Shown here piece by piece: positions 15,601-23,129 of a stretch of 64,000 bases of DNA. How positions within the stretch are numbered: the stretch's first letter is position 1; every line of letters starts with the position of its first letter. The position numbers and the translations under genes are program-made. The notes under the pieces are model-generated. The model was not told where the DNA came from and did not search any database. It was given only the letters and a program-made list of their open reading frames with translations. This DNA comes from CAZUMJ01 sp964621605 (GTDB taxonomy: Bacteria > Actinomycetota > Acidimicrobiia > Acidimicrobiales > Iamiaceae), in assembly GCA_964621605.1 (NCBI GenBank), contig CAZUMJ010000009.1, positions 1-64,000 on the forward strand, written 5' to 3'.

Positions 15601-17181
15601 ATGCAGACACCCTGGTGGCAGACCGCCGTGATCTACCAGATCTACCCCCGGAGCTTCGCCGACGGCGACGGCGACGGCATCGGCGACCTCGCCGGCCTCC
15701 TCGCCCAGCTCGACTACATCGCCTGGCTCGGCGTCGACGCCATCTGGCTCTCCCCCATCTTCCCGTCGCCCATGGCGGACTTCGGCTACGACGTCGCCGA
15801 CTACTGCGACGTCGATCCGGTCTTCGGCGACCTCGCCGCATTCGACCAGGTCGTTTCGTCTGCGCATGCGCGCGGCCTCAAGGTGATCCTCGACTGGGTG
15901 CCGAATCACACCTCCGACCAACACCCGTGGTTCCTCAACGCTCGATCGAGCCGCGATGCTCAGCACCGCGACTTCTACGTCTGGCGAGATGGACGCCCAG
16001 ACGGCGCGCCTCCCAACAATTGGCTCGCCGCGTTCGCACCGGTGCCGACCTGGACGTTCGACGAACACACCCAGCAGTGGTATCTCCACCACTTCCTCGC
16101 AGAGCAACCCGACCTGAACTGGGCCAACCCAGCCGTCCAGGACGCGATGCACGAGACGCTGCGCTTCTGGCTCGACCGTGGCGTCGACGGCTTCCGTGCA
16201 GACGTCGTCCATTGCATCGGACGCGACCCGGAGCTTGCGGACGCACCGCCGGAACTGGCTGGCCTGATGCATTGCATCCTCAACGACGAGCCGAGCGCCC
16301 ACGAGCTCCTGCGCGGCGTGCGCAAGGTGCTCGACGGCTACCCCGGCGACCGCATGATGGTGGGCGAGGTCGTGCTGCTCGACCCCGCGATCGTGGCTGA
16401 GTACTACGGCGACCACGACGAACTCCACCTGTCGTTCAACTTCTCGCCGCTGCATGGTCCGTGGCTACCTGCCACCTGGCGCCAACACATCCTCGACACC
16501 GAGGCAGCCTTCACGCCCCGTGATGCCTGGCCGACCTGGGTGCTCTCGAACCACGACGTGCCACGCCACCGTTCCCGATACACCGGTTGGCCCGCCGAGG
16601 ACGTCGATGCCACGGGCACCGAAGAGCGGGCGCGCGCAGCCGCGGTGCTCCTGCTGACCCTGCGCGGGACCCCGTTCCTCTACCAGGGCGAAGAGCTGGG
16701 CCTGCTCGATGCCGAAGTTCCACCCGCGCGGGTCGTCGACCCAGGTGGGCGCGACGGATGCCGGGCCCCCATCCCCTGGACCTCCGACCCCTCCCACGGC
16801 TGGCCGACCCCGGCAGGCACCGAGCCCTGGCTCCCGTTCCCGCCTGAAGCGGACGCACGCAACGTGGACACCATGCGCGCGGAGCGCTCCTCGATCCTTC
16901 ACCTCTACCGCCGGGTGCTCACCGCGCGTCGGGCGTCAGCCGCGATCCAGGTCGGCGACTTCACCATGCTCGACTCCGCCGACGAGGTGATCGCCTACCG
17001 ACGCCACGACGCCACGACGGACGACGAGCGGATCGTGGCCGTGAACTTCTCCGACCGGGCCGTCGCCTTCGCAGCCCCCGGGGAAGCTGTCGTCGAGGTC
17101 AGCTCTGACGGACGGGGCGAGGGCGAACCGTTTGGCGGCGAACTGCGCGCGCGTCAGGCAGTCATCCTCCGCCGAGCCTGA
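15601..17181 (+). CDS. GH13 alpha-glucosidase (oligo-1,6-glucosidase type)
   Basis: Hydrolyses terminal alpha-glucosidic bonds of maltose- or isomaltose-type oligosaccharides. There is no signal peptide, so it is cytoplasmic. The (beta/alpha)8 GH13 barrel is clear: VIYQIYPRSFADGDGDGIGD at the start, ILDWVPNHTSDQHPWF, GFRADVVHCIG (nucleophile D201), MVGEVVLLD (acid/base E256) and LSNHDVPRHRSRY (transition-state D319). About 526 residues from the ATG at 15601; the ATG at 15595 would add two but abuts the -10 box. It ends 2 bp from the convergent RNase D gene. Trehalose- or sucrose-cleaving activity cannot be excluded. Confidence 0.9.
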   Translation: MQTPWWQTAVIYQIYPRSFADGDGDGIGDLAGLLAQLDYIAWLGVDAIWLSPIFPSPMADFGYDVADYCDVDPVFGDLAAFDQVVSSAHARGLKVILDWVPNHTSDQHPWFLNARSSRDAQHRDFYVWRDGRPDGAPPNNWLAAFAPVPTWTFDEHTQQWYLHHFLAEQPDLNWANPAVQDAMHETLRFWLDRGVDGFRADVVHCIGRDPELADAPPELAGLMHCILNDEPSAHELLRGVRKVLDGYPGDRMMVGEVVLLDPAIVAEYYGDHDELHLSFNFSPLHGPWLPATWRQHILDTEAAFTPRDAWPTWVLSNHDVPRHRSRYTGWPAEDVDATGTEERARAAAVLLLTLRGTPFLYQGEELGLLDAEVPPARVVDPGGRDGCRAPIPWTSDPSHGWPTPAGTEPWLPFPPEADARNVDTMRAERSSILHLYRRVLTARRASAAIQVGDFTMLDSADEVIAYRRHDATTDDERIVAVNFSDRAVAFAAPGEAVVEVSSDGRGEGEPFGGELRARQAVILRRA

Positions 17182-17183
17182 CG

Positions 17184-18371
17184 TCAGGCCCGCTGACGGT
17201 CTTCCAGCACCAGCACGCCACCCGGCTCGAAAGCCAACGCCGCCTCACCAGCAACAAGGCGGCGAATCGGTTCGGCGACGAACTCGGCCCGCCAACCGTT
17301 CGCCAAGCGACCGCCAGGTTCATCCGCCAGCAGCGCCTCGATGTCGCCGCGCGTGGCGAGCACCGACGGGTCGAGATCGAGATCACGTGCACGTTGGGCG
17401 AGCCATGCCGAGACCAGGGTGATCGCGGGCCGCAGGCGGCGATCGACCTCGACCGCTCGCGGAGACGCCTTCGGAGGTTCGGCCTGCAACCCCTCGGCGA
17501 CCGCGGCAAGGATCTCGTCGGGCTGGTTGCCGCGGAGGGCACGACCGTCGATGCCGCGCATCGCGCGCAGCGCATCCGCGCTACGAGGCGGACGCTGGGC
17601 GATGCCCACGAGTGCAAGGTCGGACAGGACGAACCTCACCGGCTGATCGAGCGCGGCCGCCTTGCGCTCCCGCCACGCCCCCACGCTGCACGCCACCGCA
17701 GCCGCCCGCCCGCGCAGCTGCTTCGCTTCCTTCACCCGCGTCCACGCATCTTCCGGCGGGCGCGGACCACGGCGCTGCTCCAGCAACGCCGCGCACTCGT
17801 CGAGCGCCCACTCCAAGCGGCCCCTGAGGCGCAGATCCTCGACCAACAGCTGATGCAGCGCCAGGAGGTGGTCGACATCGCCCGCCGCGTACGCACAGAC
17901 ATCCGCGCTCAACGGCCGCACCAACCAGTCGGTGAGGCGATCCACCTTGGGGAGGACAACCCCGACGAGACGCTCGACAAGAAGCGCCAGCGACGGCGTC
18001 GAGAAGCCCACGAAGCCAGCCGCGATCTGCGTGTCGAACAACGTCCGCGGCACGGCACCACATGCCAGTTGCAGCACCTCCAGGTCTTGGGTCGCGGCGT
18101 GCAACACGACGGTGGCATCCGTCGCGAACACCGTCGCGAGGCCGGAGAGGTCGACGGCGAGCGGGTCGATCAGCGCGACCTTGTCACGCCACCCCACCTG
18201 CAACAGCGCGAGCTTCGGAAAGTACGTGCGCTCACGGTGGAACTCGGTGTCGAGGCACCACACGGGCGCGTCTTCGAGCTGTCCGAGGACGTCTTCCCAG
18301 CCCGACTGGGTGTCGACCCAGCGAGCGTCGGCATGCGAGCCGCCACGCGCTTCGTCCGCAGTCCGGACCAC
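17184..18371 (-). CDS. rnd: Ribonuclease D
   Basis: 3'-5' exoribonuclease of the DEDD superfamily that trims tRNA and other stable RNA ends. The first exonuclease motif is CLDTEFHRERTYFPKLALLQ (D41, E43). LHAATQDLEVLQ and YAAGDVDHLLALH supply the remaining acidic ligands. HRDC-like helical domains fill the C-terminal half (RGIDGRALRG...). The GTG start at 18371 lies 2 bp after the rhodanese stop, which places the two genes in one operon. An upstream in-frame start would lie inside the rhodanese gene. The 395-residue length is normal. Confidence 0.92.
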   Translation of the reverse strand: MVRTADEARGGSHADARWVDTQSGWEDVLGQLEDAPVWCLDTEFHRERTYFPKLALLQVGWRDKVALIDPLAVDLSGLATVFATDATVVLHAATQDLEVLQLACGAVPRTLFDTQIAAGFVGFSTPSLALLVERLVGVVLPKVDRLTDWLVRPLSADVCAYAAGDVDHLLALHQLLVEDLRLRGRLEWALDECAALLEQRRGPRPPEDAWTRVKEAKQLRGRAAAVACSVGAWRERKAAALDQPVRFVLSDLALVGIAQRPPRSADALRAMRGIDGRALRGNQPDEILAAVAEGLQAEPPKASPRAVEVDRRLRPAITLVSAWLAQRARDLDLDPSVLATRGDIEALLADEPGGRLANGWRAEFVAEPIRRLVAGEAALAFEPGGVLVLEDRQRA

Positions 18372-18373
18372 CC

Positions 18374-18700
18374 TCAGGCGCCTTCGCCGACCTCGGTCGG
18401 CTTCCCGGCGTCGATCCACGCCTGCGTACCGCCCGACACGTTCACCGCGTGCACGCCACGAGCGACGAGCAGTTCTGCGGCCTTCATGCTCCGACCACCC
18501 AATTGGCAGACCACGAGCACCTCCTCGCCTTCGCGAGCTGCGAGCTCGTCGAGGCGGTCGGCGATGGTGCTCAGCGGCACCAGCGACGCGCCGGGGACAT
18601 GGCCTCGGGCGTACTCGTCCGGCTCGCGCACGTCGACAAGAACTGCCCCTGCAACAAGGCGTCGTTCCAGCTCGTGGACATCGATCTCAGGTACGGACAC
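18374..18700 (-). CDS. Single-domain rhodanese-like sulfurtransferase
   Basis: A 108-residue rhodanese domain of the GlpE/PspE size class that moves sulfane sulfur through a cysteine persulfide. The motif VLVDVREPDEYARGHVPGA is followed by the active-site loop VVCQLGGRS with Cys65, and WIDAGKP near the end is typical. The GTG at 18700 was chosen because GGAGG lies 8 nt upstream; a GTG at 18709 overlaps that ribosome-binding site. A TACCCT -10 box on the minus strand (18738-18733) precedes it. It is first in an operon with RNase D. Confidence 0.88.
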   Translation of the reverse strand: MSVPEIDVHELERRLVAGAVLVDVREPDEYARGHVPGASLVPLSTIADRLDELAAREGEEVLVVCQLGGRSMKAAELLVARGVHAVNVSGGTQAWIDAGKPTEVGEGA

Positions 18701-18791
18701 GCCGCTCACCTCCGGGTTGGCTGCTCGTCGTCAGGGTAGTGACCGGCAGGCGTGCGATCGCAGCTCGGCAACCTCCGTCCACAGGACTGGC

Positions 18792-20045
18792 TCAGACGAT
18801 CCCGCCGTAGGTCGGGGTGGGCCCCGGCTCGTCAGTTCGGGGAGGCGCCGCGGCCGTCGCCGCTGCAAGATCTGCGAGGAAGTCGTCGACCACGCGCAGG
18901 TGATAGGGCGACACCATCAGGTGCATCCCGCCCTGTTGGCGGTCGAGCTTCCATCCCTTGGCGTCCATCGCCCCGGCGATGGCGGCAACGTCGAGTGCAT
19001 TCGAGGTGAACTCCATCACCGACATGTCCGGCTCGTGCGTGACGTACAGGCCCTCTATCGCGTCGATGCCCGTTCGGAAGCGCGTGGTCGCATCTCGCAC
19101 CTCTCGCGCCAACCGGAGGTATCCGTCCGCGCCGAGATGGCGCACCGCGAACCAAGCCGCCGCGATGGGGGGCGCGGGGCGCGTCCCGGCCGTCGTACCG
19201 GATGCGTACAAGCCACCCGGCCACTCCTCGTACCAGAAGTGTTGGTAGCGCAGCAGGGAGCGGTCCCGGTAGCAGATCGCAGAGGCACCCTTGAAGGTGA
19301 ACCCGTACTTGTGGATGTCTGCCGACAAGGAGGTGACCCCAGGAACGCGGAAGTCCCACGGTGCCACCGACTCGCCAATGCGTTCCCACCACGGCAGGAG
19401 CCATCCGCCGAGGCAGGCGTCGACGTGGCAGCTGATGCCTCGCTCGGCAGCCAACCCGGCGACCGCGGGCACATCGTCGATGACGCCGTACGGGTAGCAC
19501 GGCGCCGATGCCACGATCAGGCCGGTGCGATCGTCGAGCACCCGGGCAAGGGCATCCACGTCGAGGCGACCATCCGACCCCACCGGCACCTTGCGGTGCT
19601 CGACGTCGAGGTAGTGCGCCGCCTTCGCGAACGCGGGATGAGCGGTCACGGCGGTGACCAGCGTCGGCTCGGCGATCCCTCGCTCGGCACGTGCGTGGTC
19701 GCGCGCGACCTGCACCGCGAGGAAGATGCTCTCAGTGCCGCCTGAGCTGATGGCGCTCGCATCAGAGGGAGCGCCGAAGAGGTCGCCGACCATCGCCACC
19801 AACTCGAGCTCCATGCGAAGCAGGCTGGGGTAGGCGAACGGGTTCAGGGCGTTGTCGTGTTGGTACGACCGAGCGACTGCTTCGAGCAGGTGTTCATGCT
19901 CCTCGTCACCGCTGTTGTAGACGAGGCTGAAAGCCCGTCCATCCCTCCAGCCGAGGTCGTCGGCGCGAAGCTCGGTGAGCTCGGCAAGCAACGCGTCGGC
20001 GACAACGCCGTGCGCGGGAAAGCGAACTGGACGGTCAGCGGTCAT
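18792..20045 (-). CDS. Pyridoxal-phosphate-dependent lyase/decarboxylase, sphingosine-1-phosphate-lyase-like
   Basis: Group II PLP decarboxylase-fold enzyme of 417 residues. The PLP lysine is K246 in SLSADIHKYGFTFKGAS, which closely matches the S-x-S-x-D-x-HKYG-x-x-KG pattern of sphingosine-1-phosphate lyases. SSGGTESIFLAV and VDACLGGWLLPW are further family segments. S1P lyases cleave long-chain-base phosphates to a fatty aldehyde and phosphoethanolamine; glutamate/tyrosine decarboxylases share the fold. It lies 21 bp after the class I amidotransferase gene, and the short gap itself carries TACATT six bases before the ATG. It may therefore be co-transcribed and also have its own leaderless promoter. 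Confidence 0.85.
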   Translation of the reverse strand: MTADRPVRFPAHGVVADALLAELTELRADDLGWRDGRAFSLVYNSGDEEHEHLLEAVARSYQHDNALNPFAYPSLLRMELELVAMVGDLFGAPSDASAISSGGTESIFLAVQVARDHARAERGIAEPTLVTAVTAHPAFAKAAHYLDVEHRKVPVGSDGRLDVDALARVLDDRTGLIVASAPCYPYGVIDDVPAVAGLAAERGISCHVDACLGGWLLPWWERIGESVAPWDFRVPGVTSLSADIHKYGFTFKGASAICYRDRSLLRYQHFWYEEWPGGLYASGTTAGTRPAPPIAAAWFAVRHLGADGYLRLAREVRDATTRFRTGIDAIEGLYVTHEPDMSVMEFTSNALDVAAIAGAMDAKGWKLDRQQGGMHLMVSPYHLRVVDDFLADLAAATAAAPPRTDEPGPTPTYGGIV

Positions 20046-20051
20046 GCCCGC

Positions 20052-20057
20052 AATGTA
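20052..20057 (-). promoter_or_regulatory. -10 box (TACATT) of a possible leaderless promoter for the PLP lyase gene
   Basis: On the minus strand TACATT is followed by exactly six bases (GCGGGC) and then the ATG. It sits in the 21-bp gap after the amidotransferase stop, so it would provide independent expression within the operon. Confidence 0.4.
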
Positions 20058-20066
20058 GGGCCTCGC

Positions 20067-20801
20067 CTACGTGTCGTCTTGGAGTCTTGCCACGAACGCG
20101 TCGAAGAGCCGTTGCTGTACGGGGTCGTCCATCGCCGAGTCCTCCGGATGCCATTGCACGCCGAGCACCCATCGGGCACTGCGGTGCTCGAGCACCTCGA
20201 CCACCCCGTCCGCCGTCCGCCCGGTGACACGCAGGTCTTCGGCGACCTGGTCGACCCCCTGGTGGTGGTGGCAGTTGCCGACGACCGTCGTACTCGCGAA
20301 CGCGACGGCTGCCCGCGAGCCGGGTTCGAGGTGTATCTCGTTGCGAGTGCCCCCTCCGCCGTTCGGGACGCCGTGACTCCTCTCCGGGAGGTGATCCGGG
20401 AGGTGCTGGTCGAGAGTGCCTCCAAGAGCCACGTTCAGCAACTGGTGCCCGCGACAGATCGCCAGCACCGGCATGTCGCGCCCGAGTGCGGCGCGCAGCA
20501 GGGCGACCTCCCACGCATCGGTCCCAGGCTCCCACCCCTTCGTCTCCGCGTGAGGCTCCTGCGCATACCCGGTGGGATCGAGATCGACCCCACCGCTCAA
20601 CAGGAGCCCGTCGACCCGCCCCACCAGGGCCTCGGCCGCGTCACGGCGGTCGTCTTGCGGGGCGGCGAGCACCCCGACCGCGCCGGCTCTGTGGAGCGCG
20701 TCCGTGTAATAGCGCGGGAGCGCCACGGCAGGTTCCAGCCAACCGGGGACCCGGCCGAGCACGAGCGCCCGGCCGGTCACCGCAACGAGCGGTCGAGACA
20801 T
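20067..20801 (-). CDS. Class I glutamine amidotransferase (PuuD-like gamma-glutamyl amide hydrolase, peptidase C26)
   Basis: Predicted to hydrolyse gamma-glutamyl amides such as gamma-glutamyl-GABA, releasing glutamate. The nucleophile is Cys116 in LAICRGHQLLNVALGG, and the catalytic His lies in VQWHPEDSAM. GLLLSGGVDLDP is a further PuuD-type segment. The 244-residue length fits PuuD. Its ATG overlaps the stop of the glutamine-synthetase-like gene by one base (TGATG), so the two are translationally coupled. This ligase/hydrolase pairing is the hallmark of gamma-glutamylated amine catabolism. An unrelated class I amidotransferase role is less likely in this context. Confidence 0.88.
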   Translation of the reverse strand: MSRPLVAVTGRALVLGRVPGWLEPAVALPRYYTDALHRAGAVGVLAAPQDDRRDAAEALVGRVDGLLLSGGVDLDPTGYAQEPHAETKGWEPGTDAWEVALLRAALGRDMPVLAICRGHQLLNVALGGTLDQHLPDHLPERSHGVPNGGGGTRNEIHLEPGSRAAVAFASTTVVGNCHHHQGVDQVAEDLRVTGRTADGVVEVLEHRSARWVLGVQWHPEDSAMDDPVQQRLFDAFVARLQDDT

Positions 20802-22183
20802 CAGATGCGCTCGAAGTTGCGGCGCAACTCCCAGTCGGTCACCGCCCGATTGAACGCACGCCACTCCTGCACCGCGGTGTTGAGCAGGTGGTGATGGACG
20901 TCGTCCCCGAACGCAGCGCGCGCGACCTCGCTCTGCTCGAACAGCTCGATCGCCTCGGGCAAGGTCGACGGGAGGTGGTCGACATCCGCCGTGTAGCCAT
21001 TGCCCACGAGCGGAGCCGGCGGCTCGATGCGGTGCTCGATGCCGTGCAGGCCTGCGGCGAGCAGCGCCGCATAGGCGATGTAGGGGTTCACGTCAGCGCC
21101 GGGCACACGGGATTCGACGCGGAACGCCGGGCCGCGCCCGACCAGGCGGAAGCCGCACGTTCGGTTGTCGTGGCCATAGGCGACCGCCGTGGGCGCCCAA
21201 GAGTCGGGCTGGTAGCGCTTGTAGGAGTTCACGTACGGCGCAAAGCACCACGACAACTCACGCGCGGATGCGAGCAACCCGCCGAGGAAGTGGCGGAAGG
21301 TCTCCGAACCGAGCGAGCCACCGGCCGGGTCCGGGAACACCGGTCGACCGTCGTTGACGTCGGTCAGGCTGATGTGCAGATGGCACGACGATCCCACCTC
21401 GGCCATCGAATACTTCGCCATGAAGGTGACCGCACGGCCTTCCTGGGCAGCGATCTCCTTCACGCCGTTCTTGTAGACGACGTGACGATCTGCCATCTCG
21501 AGCGCGTCCGCGTACACGAGGTTGATCTCGTGCTGGCCGCGACCCGCCTCCCCCTTGGAAAACTCCACGGGGACGCCAGCGCCGTCCATGCCGTTGCGGA
21601 TACGGCGGATGAGGTACTCCTCGCGGGTGGTCTGGAGGATGTGGTAGTCCTCGATCCAGTCCGAGTGGGGGTGAAACTCGCGGTACCCGTTCGCCGCCAG
21701 TTCCTCGAACGAATCGCGGAAGAGGAAGAACTCGAGTTCGGCGCCGATGTGCGCGCGGAACCCCATGGACTGCGCCCGAGCGACCTGGTCTCGCAGGATC
21801 TGCCGTGGCGACACGGCAACCGGTGAACGGTCGTGCTCGTCGACGACATCGCACAGCACCAAAGCCGTGCGCTCCAGCCACGCCACGTGCCGCAACGTTG
21901 CGAGGTCTGGGACGCAGCTCACGTCGCCGTAGCCCTGCTCCCAGTTCGCGAAGCGGTACCCCGGCAGTGGCTCCATGTCGACGTCGACGGCGAGGAGGTA
22001 GTTGCACATCTCCAGCGAGCCATCAGCCACGTTGTCGACGAAGTACCGACCCGTGACGCGCTTACCCACGAGGCGGCCTTGCAGGTCGCAGAACGCGACG
22101 ACCACGGTGTCGATCGTCTCGTCGGCAACTGCGGTGCGCAGATCTTCGAGGCTGAGGCGCCCCCGGTCCCCCAGCGCGCTCAT
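20801..22183 (-). CDS. Glutamine-synthetase-like gamma-glutamyl amine ligase (PuuA / GlnA3-GlnA4 type)
   Basis: Glutamine synthetase fold, 460 residues. ATP-dependent gamma-glutamylation of an amine (putrescine, ethanolamine or similar) is more likely than ammonia assimilation. Motifs: AHIGAELEFFLF (metal glutamates), GEAGRGQHEINL, SSCHLHISL, NSYKRYQPDSWAPT and FRVESRVPGADVNPYIAYAA. The downstream PuuD-like hydrolase, the upstream SDR and the nearby aldehyde dehydrogenase favour amine catabolism. In Streptomyces, related GlnA3 and GlnA4 act on polyamines and ethanolamine. The ATG overlaps the SDR stop (ATGA). Confidence 0.88.
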   Translation of the reverse strand: MSALGDRGRLSLEDLRTAVADETIDTVVVAFCDLQGRLVGKRVTGRYFVDNVADGSLEMCNYLLAVDVDMEPLPGYRFANWEQGYGDVSCVPDLATLRHVAWLERTALVLCDVVDEHDRSPVAVSPRQILRDQVARAQSMGFRAHIGAELEFFLFRDSFEELAANGYREFHPHSDWIEDYHILQTTREEYLIRRIRNGMDGAGVPVEFSKGEAGRGQHEINLVYADALEMADRHVVYKNGVKEIAAQEGRAVTFMAKYSMAEVGSSCHLHISLTDVNDGRPVFPDPAGGSLGSETFRHFLGGLLASARELSWCFAPYVNSYKRYQPDSWAPTAVAYGHDNRTCGFRLVGRGPAFRVESRVPGADVNPYIAYAALLAAGLHGIEHRIEPPAPLVGNGYTADVDHLPSTLPEAIELFEQSEVARAAFGDDVHHHLLNTAVQEWRAFNRAVTDWELRRNFERI

Positions 22184-22950
22184 TCGGGTGTCACGTAGGC
22201 AGCGGTGATGCCACCGTCGATCAGCAGCGACTGGCCCGTCATGTAGGAGGAGTCGTCGGACGCCAGGAAGATCGCTCCCTTGACCATCTCTTCTGCCTCG
22301 CCGAAGCGACCCATCGGGATGTGCACAAGGCGCCGGGCTCGCTTGGCGTCGTCAGAGAGGAACTTCGCGAGCAGCGGGGTCAGGACCGGCCCCGGGCACA
22401 GGGCGTTCACCCGAATGCCGTCGCGTGCGTAGATGACCGCCATCTCGCGCGTCATCGAGAGCACCGCTCCCTTCGACGAGGTATAGGCGATCTGCGCCGT
22501 TGCCGCCCCAAGGTGCGCCACGAACGAGGCCACGTTGATGATCGACCCACCGCCACCTTCGAGCATGTGCGGAAGGCATGCTCGAACCATCAGCCAGGAG
22601 CCCTTCACGTTGACCGCCATGGTGCGGTCCCAGGTCTCGACCGGCGTGTCGAGCGGTCCCCCGTCGTCACCCGGGCTGATGCCGGCATTGTTGTACAGCA
22701 CGTTGACGCCGCCGAACTCGGCGACGACCCGAGCGATGGCTGCCTCGGTGGCATCGGGATCGGTGACGTCCGCGACGAGGCCGATGGCCTGCCCGCCGGC
22801 GCCGGCCACGGCCGCCACCGTGTCGACCGGATCGACCGCATCCAGCGCAGCGACTCTGGCGCCTTCCGCCGCGAACAGCTCCGCAGCGACTCGGCCCATG
22901 CCGCTCGCCGCGCCCGTGATGACGGCGATCTTCCCGTCCAACCTTGCCAT
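22180..22950 (-). CDS. Short-chain dehydrogenase/reductase (SDR)
   Basis: Classical SDR oxidoreductase of 256 residues. The NAD(P)-binding motif is TGAASGMG at the N-terminus, followed by NNAGIS, the catalytic YTSSKGA (Tyr and Lys) and CPGPV after the active site. An acidic residue at the end of the second strand (ALDAVDPVD) suggests NAD preference. The ATG at 22948-22950 has AGGAG 5 nt upstream. First gene of a minus-strand operon with the ligase and hydrolase genes. It could oxidise an alcohol intermediate, for example of gamma-glutamylethanolamide; the substrate is inferred only. Confidence 0.88.
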   Translation of the reverse strand: MARLDGKIAVITGAASGMGRVAAELFAAEGARVAALDAVDPVDTVAAVAGAGGQAIGLVADVTDPDATEAAIARVVAEFGGVNVLYNNAGISPGDDGGPLDTPVETWDRTMAVNVKGSWLMVRACLPHMLEGGGGSIINVASFVAHLGAATAQIAYTSSKGAVLSMTREMAVIYARDGIRVNALCPGPVLTPLLAKFLSDDAKRARRLVHIPMGRFGEAEEMVKGAIFLASDDSSYMTGQSLLIDGGITAAYVTPE

Positions 22951-22987
22951 CGATGCTCCTCGTTCGGGCCAGGCGGCCCGTGTAGAC

Positions 22988-23012
22988 GGTCGTCGGCACC
23001 GAGCCGACGACC
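22988..23012. promoter_or_regulatory. 25-bp perfect inverted repeat in the SDR/aldehyde dehydrogenase divergent region
   Basis: GGTCGTCGGC, a five-base spacer ACCGA, and GCCGACGACC form a perfect 10-bp inverted repeat. It lies 38 bp upstream of the SDR start and about 118 bp upstream of the aldehyde dehydrogenase ATG. The position between two divergent catabolic units fits a shared operator; an RNA hairpin in a leader is the alternative. Confidence 0.5.
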
Positions 23013-23025
23013 AGGGGTGGAGCCG

Positions 23026-23031
23026 TATGAT
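23026..23031 (+). promoter_or_regulatory. Candidate -10 box (TATGAT) for the aldehyde dehydrogenase gene
   Basis: TATGAT is a near-consensus -10 hexamer 98 bp upstream of the ATG. It is just downstream of the 25-bp inverted repeat, which would cover the -35 region. No good -35 sequence is visible, which suggests activator dependence or a chance match. Confidence 0.35.
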
Positions 23032-23129
23032 GCCTCGCGCGACGCACCCCGCGCGCCCACCTGCCACGAGCAATCCGAAGCCCGTGGTCGTCTCACCCCG
23101 TACGCCTACCGAAATGCCCAGAGGAAACG

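Noticed and set aside
17176..17189. A 14-bp perfect palindrome (GCCTGACGTCAGGC) at the GH13/RNase D junction
   Set aside because: It arises because both convergent genes end in GCC TGA with CG between them; with no loop it cannot form a useful terminator hairpin.
17394..19745. A 783-codon open frame on the plus strand across RNase D, rhodanese and the PLP lyase genes
   Set aside because: It runs antisense to three well-supported genes. Its translation is Arg/Ser/Pro/Gln-rich with no domain, as expected of a shadow frame in high-G+C DNA.
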